Source of the DNA: Bacteroidota bacterium
GTDB taxonomy: Bacteria; Bacteroidota; Bacteroidia; Chitinophagales; Chitinophagaceae
Length of the DNA: 64,000 bases
Assembly (NCBI GenBank): GCA_947457075.1
Contig: CANGUG010000004.1
Coordinates: 62,001 to 126,000 of the forward strand
Reading direction: 5' to 3'
Below the pieces are notes generated by a model that was not told where the DNA came from, did no database searches, and saw only the letters and a program-made list of their open reading frames with translations. Positions within the stretch are counted from its first letter, which is position 1. Each line of letters begins with the position of its first letter. Position numbers and translations under genes: made by a program. Below, piece by piece: positions 45,170-53,722 of this stretch.

Positions 45170-47098
45170 TTATGCCAAGGCTTCTTCCAACACTGATTTT
45201 CCTAATAAGGTTTTAACAGCATCGGCAATTGCAGCTGCATCATAATGGCACTCTTGATGAAGTTCCTTTAAACTTCCATGTTCAACGACCGCATCAGGAA
45301 TACCTAATATTTTAATTTGACTTTGGTAGCCATGTGCATTCATGAATTCTAAAATAGCAGACCCAAAACCACCTATTACAGTCGCGTCTTCTACCGTTAC
45401 TATTTTATCATATTGCTGGAATACTTCGTGTAATAAAGCCTCATCTAATGGTTTTACAAATCGCAAATCATAATGTGCAGGATCTATTCCCTCGCTTCTT
45501 AAATTGCGAATAGCGGTTTGCGCAAAATTACCAGGATGGCCAAGCGTTAAAATTGCAATTTCTTTTCCGTCTTTTAATTTTCTTCCCTTACCAATAGGTA
45601 GTTGCTCAAATGGTTTTTTCCAATCTACCATCACGCCTTCCCCACGTGGATAGCGAATAACAAACGGCAGTTCCATTTCAGGAAGTTGTGCAGTGTACAT
45701 AAGGTTGCGCAATTCTTGTTCATTCATTGGCGCAGCAATAATCATATTGGGGATACATCTAAAAAAGGCAATATCATAACATCCATGATGTGTTGGGCCG
45801 TCTTCTCCTACCAAACCAGCGCGGTCCAAACAAAATACGACTGGTAATTTTTGTAAAGCAACATCATGAATAACTTGGTCGTACGCACGTTGCATAAATG
45901 AGCTGTAAATATTACAGAACACTTTCATTCCCTGTGTTGCCAAACCAGCACTTAAGGTAACAGCATGTTGTTCACAAATGCCCACATCAAAAGCACGATG
46001 CGGCATGGCATCCATCATGAATTTTAAAGAAGAGCCACTTGGCATTGCTGGAGTGACGCCCATGATATGGGGATTCTGTTCGGCCAATTCTACAATACTA
46101 TGTCCAAAAACATCTTGGTATTTAGGTGGAGTGGGAGCATCTACTTTTTTCTTAATTATTTCTCCTGTTAACTTGTCAAATAGTCCTGGAGCATGCCATT
46201 TAGTTTGGTCTTTTTCAGCCAATTCATACCCCTTTCCTTTCACAGTAAGGATATGCAATATTTTAGGTCCTGGGATTTCACGTAAGTCCTTAAGGGTATC
46301 TACCAATTTGGTGATATTATGTCCATCTATTGGACCAAAATACCTTAATTGTAAGGCTTCAAATAAATTACTGCTTTTTGAAACCACGCCCTTTAAACCT
46401 GCTTCCACTTTGGACGCCATTTCGCGGGTAAAGTTTTTTCCAATAGGCATTTTGCCCATTACATTCCAAAGCTCATCCCTAAATTTATTGTAGGTAGGAG
46501 AGGTACTGATATCAGTTAAGTATTCCTTAAGCGCACCCACATTTGGGTCAATACTCATACAGTTGTCATTGAGTATGATAAGCATGTCACTATCGGCCAC
46601 ACCTGCATGATTCATTGCTTCAAATGCCATTCCAGCCGTCATTGAACCATCCCCAATAATAGCCACTGATTTTCTGTTTTCACCCTTGTATTTTGCCGCC
46701 ATGGACATGCCTAAAGCAGCTGATATGGAAGTAGAAGAGTGCCCCACGCCAAAAGTGTCATAAGGGCTTTCGGATCTTTTAGGAAATCCGCTCATTCCTT
46801 TATACTTTCTATTGGTGGAAAAATGGTCCCTGCGGCCAGTGAGTATTTTATGGCCATAAGCCTGATGCCCTACATCCCAAACCAGTTGATCATAGGGGGT
46901 ATTGTAAACATAATGTAAGGCTACGCTAAGTTCAACTACCCCTAAGCTAGAGGCAAAATGACCGCCTTGCACACTTACTACGTCAATGATGTATTGTCTT
47001 AGCTCATCGCAAATTTGATGCAACTTTTCTCTGGGGAACTTTTTTAAGTCCTCAGGAGAATTAATCGTCTTTAATAAAGGGCCAGCCTCAAAATGCAT
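45170..47098 (-). CDS. dxs: 1-deoxy-D-xylulose-5-phosphate synthase
   Basis: 642 residues from ATG 47098; the ORF track started two codons earlier at a TTG. DXS condenses pyruvate and glyceraldehyde 3-phosphate in the MEP isoprenoid pathway, TPP-dependent. Motifs: GGHFASSLGVVELSVALHYV, VWDVGHQAYGHKILTGR, the TPP site GDGSMTAGMAFEAMNHAG...LIILNDNCMSI, the central DRAGLVGEDGPTHHG and the C-terminal EDATVIGGFGSAI. Full length. It is divergent from the histidine kinase gene. Isoprenoid output is relevant to quinones and perhaps the PcrB-like enzyme downstream. Confidence 0.96.
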   Translation of the reverse strand: MHFEAGPLLKTINSPEDLKKFPREKLHQICDELRQYIIDVVSVQGGHFASSLGVVELSVALHYVYNTPYDQLVWDVGHQAYGHKILTGRRDHFSTNRKYKGMSGFPKRSESPYDTFGVGHSSTSISAALGMSMAAKYKGENRKSVAIIGDGSMTAGMAFEAMNHAGVADSDMLIILNDNCMSIDPNVGALKEYLTDISTSPTYNKFRDELWNVMGKMPIGKNFTREMASKVEAGLKGVVSKSSNLFEALQLRYFGPIDGHNITKLVDTLKDLREIPGPKILHILTVKGKGYELAEKDQTKWHAPGLFDKLTGEIIKKKVDAPTPPKYQDVFGHSIVELAEQNPHIMGVTPAMPSGSSLKFMMDAMPHRAFDVGICEQHAVTLSAGLATQGMKVFCNIYSSFMQRAYDQVIHDVALQKLPVVFCLDRAGLVGEDGPTHHGCYDIAFFRCIPNMIIAAPMNEQELRNLMYTAQLPEMELPFVIRYPRGEGVMVDWKKPFEQLPIGKGRKLKDGKEIAILTLGHPGNFAQTAIRNLRSEGIDPAHYDLRFVKPLDEALLHEVFQQYDKIVTVEDATVIGGFGSAILEFMNAHGYQSQIKILGIPDAVVEHGSLKELHQECHYDAAAIADAVKTLLGKSVLEEALA

Positions 47099-47209
47099 AT
47101 GCAAGTATTGTGTTGTAAAAGTAAGGTAATAACATAAAAAAAGACTAAAAGTTTAAACGAAAAACCATATTTCCATTTATCTAGTGATATTGCCATTAAT
47201 CTAGTAATC

Positions 47210-48355
47210 ATGGCAAATAAACAGCTGCAGGGCGTAAATTTGGGTATAATGAAAAAACAATCTACCATTTATTGGTTCTGTCAAATTGGGGGCTGGGTAA
47301 GTTATGCACTCACTTTTGTGCTATTTGCCTATATCCTTGAAAAGCAGTTTAGCCTTGTTTTTATACAAAGAATTTTGGTGAATGTGTTTTTGGGTATTGT
47401 TTTTACCCATTTGATGAGGAAGGTGTTGATTATGAATAAACTAAGGCCGCCCTCTCCTTCAAAAAACTGGTGGAAAATTTTTTTACTGGTCCTGCTATTC
47501 TCTTTTACATTCAGCGTGTTGAGCAGTTCCTTAATTGAAATATTGCGACTTTTTGATTCAAGCCGTGATAATCTAAAAACAATCAATAATCAATTTGTTT
47601 TTTCATTGGATGCAATTGTCGCAAATTGGAACGGCGCTAGAGTTATTAAAAGATTATTGTTTAGTTTGATTTTAGACACACCTATTTTTTTAGTGTGGAT
47701 TTCAATTTACATTTTGTGGCATTATATTGAATTGACCAACAAAGAAGCCATTGATAAAATACGACTTGAAACCCTTATCAAGGAGCTAGAATTAAAAACC
47801 ATAAAGTCTCAAATCAATCCCCATTTTATTTTCAATGCATTAAATAGTATCAGGGCTTTAGTGGATGAGGAACCACAGCGCGCCAGACAAGCCATTACTG
47901 AGCTAAGCAATATTTTAAGAAGTAGTATTCAAATAGATAAATTTGAAACCACTAGTTTTGAAAAAGAATTGGCCATTGTAAAGGATTACTTAGCATTAGA
48001 GTATATAAGATTTGCGGATAGACTCGTTATTGAGTATGATATTGACTATGCTACTTTGCAAAATCAAATCCCACCCATGATGTTGCAAACCCTGGTTGAA
48101 AATGCCATCAAACACGGTCTGGGAAAGCAACCTGGAAATTGCACGATAAAAATTAGCGCTCATTTTGTTGATGACAAACAAATAATCACTGTGGTGAATA
48201 ATGGTAAATTGCAAATGGTAGAGCAGGATGGTTTTGGATTACAAAGTACTAAGGAAAGACTCCAAATTTTATATAAAGAAGCAGCTACATTTGAAATATT
48301 TCAGGATGCAGACAATCTTGTTACTGCCAAATTAATGATCCCCATTCAAAAGTAA
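47210..48355 (+). CDS. LytS-type sensor histidine kinase
   Basis: 381 residues from ATG 47210; Met14 (47249, MKKQSTIYWFCQIGGW) is an equally plausible start close to the first membrane helix. Four membrane segments in the first 180 residues form the sensor. The histidine phosphotransfer box of the HPK8 class follows (KSQINPHFIFNALNSIRALV), then the ATPase N-box MMLQTLVENAIKHGLG and G-rich DGFGLQSTKERL. It pairs with the LytTR response regulator gene 11 nt downstream. The signal and regulon are unknown. Confidence 0.92.
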   Translation: MANKQLQGVNLGIMKKQSTIYWFCQIGGWVSYALTFVLFAYILEKQFSLVFIQRILVNVFLGIVFTHLMRKVLIMNKLRPPSPSKNWWKIFLLVLLFSFTFSVLSSSLIEILRLFDSSRDNLKTINNQFVFSLDAIVANWNGARVIKRLLFSLILDTPIFLVWISIYILWHYIELTNKEAIDKIRLETLIKELELKTIKSQINPHFIFNALNSIRALVDEEPQRARQAITELSNILRSSIQIDKFETTSFEKELAIVKDYLALEYIRFADRLVIEYDIDYATLQNQIPPMMLQTLVENAIKHGLGKQPGNCTIKISAHFVDDKQIITVVNNGKLQMVEQDGFGLQSTKERLQILYKEAATFEIFQDADNLVTAKLMIPIQK

Positions 48356-48366
48356 AATACAATCCT

Positions 48367-49107
48367 ATGTCTACAACCCCTATTAAAGCGATTATTGTTG
48401 ACGACGAACGTTTAGCCAGGACTGAATTAAAAAAATTATTGGAACAGCACCCTGAAATACAAGTGGTGGAAGAGGCAAGTAATGTTGACGAGGGAATTGA
48501 AAAAATAGATACGGTTAAACCCGACTTATTATTTTTGGACATTCAAATGCCCGGTAAAACAGGATTTGATTTGTTGGCTGAAATAGAAAAAGCGCCTAGA
48601 GTCATTTTTACAACGGCCTACGATGAGTTTGCCTTAAAAGCGTTTGAAGTAAATGCTTTGGACTATTTATTAAAACCCATTGATCCAAAACGTTTAGCCG
48701 ATGCGATACAAAAATTACAAACTGAAATACAATTAGAGCAAGCAAGTTTATTGGGAACGAGTCGTGGACCATTGACTGAGGCCGATCAAGTGTTTGTAAA
48801 AGACGGTGAAAAATGTTGGTTTGTGAAGCTTGCTGAAATTAGGTTATTTGAGAGCGTAGGTAATTATGCTAAAGTATATTTTTCAACCAATAAGCCACTT
48901 ATTTTAAAGTCCCTTAACGCCTTAGAAGACCGCTTGGATGAAAGGGTATTTTTCAGAGCCAATCGTAAACATATCATCAATTTGCATTGGATTGAAAAGA
49001 TAGAACCCTATTTTAATGGAGGGTTATTGGTAGAATTAAAAGGAGGCGAGAAAATTGAAATTAGTCGTCGTCAAACTGTGAAGTTCAAGGAAATGATGAG
49101 TTTCTAG
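48367..49107 (+). CDS. LytTR-family response regulator
   Basis: 246 residues from ATG 48367. The receiver domain begins KAIIVDDERLARTELKKLL and has the phospho-acceptor Asp in LLFLDIQMPGKTGFD and the conserved TAYDEFALKAFEVNALDYLLKPI. From about residue 140 a LytTR DNA-binding domain follows (FVKDGEKCWFVKLAEIRLFESVGNYAKVYF, FFRANRKHIINLHWI). It is the partner of the upstream histidine kinase. LytTR targets are typically direct repeats; none was found near these genes. Confidence 0.93.
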   Translation: MSTTPIKAIIVDDERLARTELKKLLEQHPEIQVVEEASNVDEGIEKIDTVKPDLLFLDIQMPGKTGFDLLAEIEKAPRVIFTTAYDEFALKAFEVNALDYLLKPIDPKRLADAIQKLQTEIQLEQASLLGTSRGPLTEADQVFVKDGEKCWFVKLAEIRLFESVGNYAKVYFSTNKPLILKSLNALEDRLDERVFFRANRKHIINLHWIEKIEPYFNGGLLVELKGGEKIEISRRQTVKFKEMMSF

Positions 49108-49116
49108 TAGCAAGTC

Positions 49117-49866
49117 CTATTTATTCAAGCTATGGATGGCTGCAGCAATCTCACTAATTAAAGCAGGGTCCTTTTCAACAGCATTTCCTACTACAATTAT
49201 ATCAGCACCAGCCAAACAGTTTTCTTTTGCTTTTGCTGCGGTGGTAATGCCGCCGCCGATAATAAGCGGTATTTTAATATACTTGGAAACCTCTTGAATC
49301 ATGGCGCTTGGTATGGCTGTTTGTGCCCCACTTCCGGCATCCATATAAATTACTTTTAAACCCAGCATTTCTCCTGCCATTGCGGTGCAAGAAGCGATAT
49401 CATTTTTATTAGCAGGAATCGGATTGGTATTTGAGATATAAGACACAGTAGTGGGAGTGCCACCATCTACTAACATATATCCAACAGGGATAATTTCCAA
49501 TCCACTTTGTCTTACGAAAGGGGCACTAATTACATGTTGCCCAATTAATAGTTCTGGATTTCTACCTGAAATAAGGGATAGGTATAGTAAGGCGTCTGCA
49601 TTGGGTGTAATTTGATCGGGAGAACCAGGGAATAAAACAACTGGAATCGAACAAGCCGCTTTAATAGTAGTTACCACTTTGTCTAAAGTATCTGTTACTA
49701 CTAGGCTACCCCCTACAAAAAAATAGTCCACTTTGGCGTCAATGGCTAATTGAATGGTATCCGATAATGCTTGTTCATTCAATTTATCAGGATCTATTAA
49801 AACCGCAAAAGCCTTATTTGCATTGGCTTTTTGTTGGTATAAAGCTTCAAGCATTTTGTTTTTCAT
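49117..49866 (-). CDS. GGGP synthase family protein (PcrB-like)
   Basis: 249 residues, ATG at 49866. TIM-barrel prenyltransferase that joins a polyprenyl diphosphate to sn-glycerol 1-phosphate, the first step of archaeal-type ether lipids. Family motifs: AFAVLIDPDKLNEQ, YFFVGGSLVVTDTLDKVV, VVLFPGSPDQITPNADALLYLSLISGRNPELLIGQHV, GYMLVDGGTPTTVSYIS, IYMDAGSGAQTAI and IIGGGITTAAKAKENCLAGADIIVVGNAVEKD. Bacteroidota carry such enzymes (group II GGGPS), with uncertain final products. It has a canonical Shine-Dalgarno AGGAG, rare here. Convergent with the response regulator gene. Confidence 0.88.
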   Translation of the reverse strand: MKNKMLEALYQQKANANKAFAVLIDPDKLNEQALSDTIQLAIDAKVDYFFVGGSLVVTDTLDKVVTTIKAACSIPVVLFPGSPDQITPNADALLYLSLISGRNPELLIGQHVISAPFVRQSGLEIIPVGYMLVDGGTPTTVSYISNTNPIPANKNDIASCTAMAGEMLGLKVIYMDAGSGAQTAIPSAMIQEVSKYIKIPLIIGGGITTAAKAKENCLAGADIIVVGNAVEKDPALISEIAAAIHSLNK

Positions 49867-49871
49867 AATCT

Positions 49872-49876
49872 CTCCT
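49872..49876 (-). promoter_or_regulatory. Shine-Dalgarno AGGAG of the PcrB-like gene
   Basis: AGGAG 5 nt before the ATG at 49866. I noticed no comparable site at the other starts examined here, so it stands out. Confidence 0.5.
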
Positions 49877-49905
49877 TATTGTGTAATATCTGGTCTCTCA
49901 AAGGT

Positions 49906-49913
49906 CAAAAATA
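49906..49913 (-). promoter_or_regulatory. -7 box TATTTTTG of the PcrB-like gene
   Basis: Exact TAnnTTTG match on the minus strand, 39 nt upstream of the ATG. Confidence 0.4.
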
Positions 49914-50191
49914 TCAATTTTAATGCTATCGAAATACAAGACCCCTATTTATTACAAAAAATTCTGAAAACGGGCCTATTTTTTTTCTCAGAAACTAACA
50001 TCGGTTGGGGATAAATCGTAGAATTCAATGGGGTTATGGACTTTCCGATTGTTCACTTGAATTTTCCACAGCTGTTGATATTTCAGGGAGGGAATTGTGG
50101 AAAGCAAAGGATATTTTCGTCTACCCATCAAGGTTTTTCAAAAAACCTATTGGGGGACATAACTAACACCCTTTTAAAATAGAATACGAAC
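49914..50191. other. Intergenic leader region of the ribonucleotide reductase gene
   Basis: No gene is seen. TTTCCACA (50063-50070) and TGTGGAAA (50096-50103) form 8-bp inverted arms 25 nt apart, and AGGTTTTT-CA-AAAAACCT (50131-50148) is a hairpin 43 nt before the ATG. TATTTTCG at 50112-50119 is 7 of 8 to the -7 consensus. These may be regulatory for nrdJ. I found no convincing NrdR box pair or cobalamin riboswitch core. Confidence 0.4.
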
Positions 50192-53100
50192 ATGGCTACT
50201 CCAAAAACAAAAACCACCGCGAAAAAAGGCTTAGAGTTTTCTCGCCGCTTTACAAAAGACAATGTGTCTCCATTTGATCAATTTGAGTACGACTATCGTG
50301 ATAGCGTAATTAAAAATCCCAACGGAGAAAAAGTGTTTGAAATGACAAACGTAGAAGTTCCAAAACAATGGAGCCAAATTGCTACGGACATTTTAGCACA
50401 AAAATATTTTAGAAAAGCAGGTGTCCCTCAAGCGGATGGTTCTTTAGGTAGAGAAACTTCTGTGAAGCAAGTCGCACATCGTATGGCGAATTGTTGGAGA
50501 GTATGGGGAGAGCGTTATGGTTATTTCGCTACTGCGAATGATGCGCAAGTATTCTATGAAGAATTAGTATATAGTATCTTAAACCAAGCATGTGTGCCAA
50601 ACTCGCCACAATGGTTTAATACAGGGTTGCATGAAAGTTATGGTATTACAGGTGGTGCACAAGGTCACTATTATGTAGATCCTATTGACAAGCAATTGAA
50701 AAAATCAACCAGTGCTTACGAGCGTCCTCAACCACATGCCTGTTTTATTTTAAGTGTGAGTGATGACTTAGTAAATGAGGGGGGTATCATGGATTTATGG
50801 ACAAGAGAAGCAAGAATCTTTAAATATGGTTCTGGGGTAGGAACCAACTTTTCTCAAATCAGAGGAGCAAACGAAAAATTATCTGGTGGTGGTTCATCAA
50901 GTGGTTTAATGAGCTTCTTGAAAATTGGAGACCGTGCTGCTGGAGCCATCAAATCGGGTGGAACCACACGTCGTGCTGCTAAAATGGTTTGCTTGGATTT
51001 AGACCACCCTGAAGTATTAGAATTCATTAACTGGAAAGTACAAGAGGAAGATAAAGTAGCTGCATTAGTAGCTGCAGGTTATGATAATGGGTATGAAGGA
51101 GAAGCGTATGCGACTGTTTCAGGACAAAACTCCAACAACTCGGTGCGAATTCCTAACAGCTTCTTTAAAGCATTATCTGAAAATGGCAACTGGGAATTAA
51201 AAGCACGTACCGATGGCCGTGTGATGAAATCTGTTCCTGCAAGAGAAGTATGGGAGCAAATTGCGAACGCTGCTTGGCGTTGTGCGGATCCAGGTACACA
51301 ATATGATACAACCATTAATGAGTGGCATACTTGCCCTAAAGGTGGACGTATCAATGCATCTAACCCATGTTCTGAATACATGTTCTTAGATAATACTGCT
51401 TGTAACTTGGCTTCTATCAACTTAAGAAAATTCTTCAACGAATCAGATAACTCATTTGATGTTGAAGGTTTTGAATATACAACAAGATTATGGCAGACGG
51501 TATTAGAAGTATCTATTTTAATGGCGCAGTTCCCTTCTAAAGAAGTGGCGCAATTATCTTATGACTACCGTACTACTGGTTTAGGATTTGCGAACCTTGG
51601 TTCTATGTTAATGGTAAGTGGTATTCCTTATGATAGTGAAGAAGCACGTGGTATTGCCGGTGCAATTTCAGCGATCATGACTGGGGTAGCTTATAAAACA
51701 TCTGCTGAAATGGCGGCGTTCTTAGGTGCTTTTGATAAGTACGAAGAAAACAAAGAAGATATGTTACGTGTAATGCGTAACCACCGCGCAGCTGCTTATG
51801 ATGCGGATGCCTATGTGGGAATCGAAATCAAACCTCAAGGAATTAAAGCACAACATACGCCTGATTATTTATTAAAAGCGGCAACCAAAGCTTGGGATGA
51901 TGCAGTGAAATTAGGAGAGAAATATGGTTACAGAAACGCGCAAACAACCGTAATCGCGCCAACAGGAACTATTGGTTTGGTAATGGATTGTGATACTACA
52001 GGGGTAGAGCCAGATTTCGCTTTAGTGAAGTTTAAAAAATTATCTGGTGGTGGATACTTCAAAATCATCAACCAATCTGTACCTCAAGCATTAAAGAACC
52101 TGGGTTATACACAAAAGCAAAATGATGCAATTGTTAACTTTGCAGTTGGTCATGCAAGCTTTGAAGGGGCCCCTCATATTAACAATGAATCTTTATTAGC
52201 AAAAGGATTTACTCAAGAAGAAGTAGCTAAATTAAATGGTGCAGCAAAATCTGCATTCGAAATTGGATTCATCTTTAACCGTTTCACTTTAGGGGATGCT
52301 TGTTTAACAAGATTAGGATTCAAAGAAGAAGAATTTGCAGATTGGAGCTTTAATTTATTAGAAGCTTTAGGATTTAGCGATGATCAAATTGATGCAGCGA
52401 ACGATTATGTTTGCGGTACCATGACTGTGGAAGGTGCACCAGACTTAGATCCTGCACACTTGCCGGTATTTGATTGTGCGAATAAAAATGGTAAAAAAGG
52501 AGTTAGATATATTCATGCGCATGGTCACATTAGAATGATGGCTGCTTGTCAACCATTCTTATCTGGTGCGATTTCAAAAACAATTAACCTTCCCAACGAA
52601 GCAACTGTTGAAGAAATTGCTGAATGTTATTTAATGAGTTGGGAATTAGGTTTAAAAGCAAACGCTTTATACCGTGATGGTTCTAAATTAAGCCAACCAT
52701 TATCCACTAAGTCTGATAAGAAAAAGAAAACTGATGAAGATGCGAACGCATCTGATGAAGCAGCAATAGTAAATGATGGAGCTTCTCAATTAGTTGACCT
52801 AAGCAATTTAACCGTTGACGAATTATTAGAAGAAGTACAAAAGAGAATGACTACTTCAACTGATACTAAATTAAAGCGTCAATTGTCTCGCATTGTAGAG
52901 CGTAAATCCTTACCAGCTAAGCGTCGTGGCTTTACACAAAAAGCAAGAATTGGCGGTCAAGTATTATTCTTAAGAACAGGTGAATATGCCGACGGAACAG
53001 TAGGAGAATTATTCATTGACTTAGCTAAAGAAGGTTCAACCTTGCGTAGCTTGATGAACTGCTTTGCGATTTCAATTTCTGTTGGCCTACAATATGGTGT

Positions 53101-53548
53101 GCCTTTAGAAGAGTTCGTTGACAAATTCGTATTCACTAAGTTTGAACCATCAGGAATGGTGGATCATCCAAATATTAAAACAACCACTTCTATCGTGGAC
53201 TTTATCTTCCGTTCATTAGCTTATGAATATTTAGGCAGAACCGATTTAGTACATGTATTAGATAAGCCAACCGTTGAAAATTTGGGCGAAGCTGGCGACA
53301 TTACGCTAGTAGGAAAGCCGGAATTAAGCAGTATCCGCGTAACAGCGCCTGCAGCTACACCAGCACCTACTGCAAAAGCAAATGTAGCAGCCGCAGTAAA
53401 TGAAGGTGGTTCATTGGACAATGTAACTGCAGCAGCAAAGAGCATGCAAAGCGATGCGCCAGCATGTAGCACTTGTGGACATATCACTATTCGTAGCGGT
53501 ACTTGTTACAAATGCTTGAACTGTGGAACAAGCATGGGTTGTAGTTAA
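50192..53548 (+). CDS. nrdJ: Adenosylcobalamin-dependent (class II) ribonucleotide reductase
   Basis: 1,118 residues from ATG 50192. Reduces ribonucleotides to deoxyribonucleotides using a B12-generated thiyl radical. The catalytic N-x-C-x-E finger loop is N391-P-C393-S-E395 (SNPCSEYMF), followed by DNTACNLASINL. Other signatures: PNSPQWFNTG, RIFKYGSGVGTNFSQIRG, TVIAPTGTIGLVMDCDTTGVEPDFALV, and a C-terminal Cys-rich tail (CSTCG...CYKCLNCG...CS) that probably re-reduces the active site or binds zinc. A Lys/Asp-rich linker lies around residues 840-870 (KSDKKKKTDEDANASDE). B12 synthesis or uptake is required. Single gene ended by two hairpins. Confidence 0.95.
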   Translation: MATPKTKTTAKKGLEFSRRFTKDNVSPFDQFEYDYRDSVIKNPNGEKVFEMTNVEVPKQWSQIATDILAQKYFRKAGVPQADGSLGRETSVKQVAHRMANCWRVWGERYGYFATANDAQVFYEELVYSILNQACVPNSPQWFNTGLHESYGITGGAQGHYYVDPIDKQLKKSTSAYERPQPHACFILSVSDDLVNEGGIMDLWTREARIFKYGSGVGTNFSQIRGANEKLSGGGSSSGLMSFLKIGDRAAGAIKSGGTTRRAAKMVCLDLDHPEVLEFINWKVQEEDKVAALVAAGYDNGYEGEAYATVSGQNSNNSVRIPNSFFKALSENGNWELKARTDGRVMKSVPAREVWEQIANAAWRCADPGTQYDTTINEWHTCPKGGRINASNPCSEYMFLDNTACNLASINLRKFFNESDNSFDVEGFEYTTRLWQTVLEVSILMAQFPSKEVAQLSYDYRTTGLGFANLGSMLMVSGIPYDSEEARGIAGAISAIMTGVAYKTSAEMAAFLGAFDKYEENKEDMLRVMRNHRAAAYDADAYVGIEIKPQGIKAQHTPDYLLKAATKAWDDAVKLGEKYGYRNAQTTVIAPTGTIGLVMDCDTTGVEPDFALVKFKKLSGGGYFKIINQSVPQALKNLGYTQKQNDAIVNFAVGHASFEGAPHINNESLLAKGFTQEEVAKLNGAAKSAFEIGFIFNRFTLGDACLTRLGFKEEEFADWSFNLLEALGFSDDQIDAANDYVCGTMTVEGAPDLDPAHLPVFDCANKNGKKGVRYIHAHGHIRMMAACQPFLSGAISKTINLPNEATVEEIAECYLMSWELGLKANALYRDGSKLSQPLSTKSDKKKKTDEDANASDEAAIVNDGASQLVDLSNLTVDELLEEVQKRMTTSTDTKLKRQLSRIVERKSLPAKRRGFTQKARIGGQVLFLRTGEYADGTVGELFIDLAKEGSTLRSLMNCFAISISVGLQYGVPLEEFVDKFVFTKFEPSGMVDHPNIKTTTSIVDFIFRSLAYEYLGRTDLVHVLDKPTVENLGEAGDITLVGKPELSSIRVTAPAATPAPTAKANVAAAVNEGGSLDNVTAAAKSMQSDAPACSTCGHITIRSGTCYKCLNCGTSMGCS

Positions 53549-53555
53549 ATTTATC

Positions 53556-53640
53556 GGCCCCTATTTTAGAAAATAGGGCCTCAAATGATAACCTCTTATG
53601 ATTTTAAATGCCACCCGTTGGGGTGGCATTTTTACTTTTA
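53556..53640 (+). terminator. Two successive hairpins after nrdJ
   Basis: First GGCCCCTATTTT / AAAATAGGGCC (one bulge, no T-tract), then AAATGCCACCC / GGGTGGCATTT with loop GTTG followed by TTACTTTTA at 53606-53640. The second is the probable terminator. Confidence 0.8.
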
Positions 53641-53722
53641 CACTTTCATGTAAAAAAATGAGGTGCATTCATAAAAATCAGTAAATTCATAGTTCAAATT
53701 TCATTAGAAAAAAGAGTACACT

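Noticed and set aside
45978-46493. 171-residue plus-strand ORF inside dxs
   Set aside because: Antisense shadow of conserved dxs coding sequence.
49914-50191. Cobalamin riboswitch or NrdR box upstream of nrdJ
   Set aside because: I looked for the B12-box core and for paired 16-bp NrdR-like palindromes by eye and found neither; only simple inverted repeats are present.
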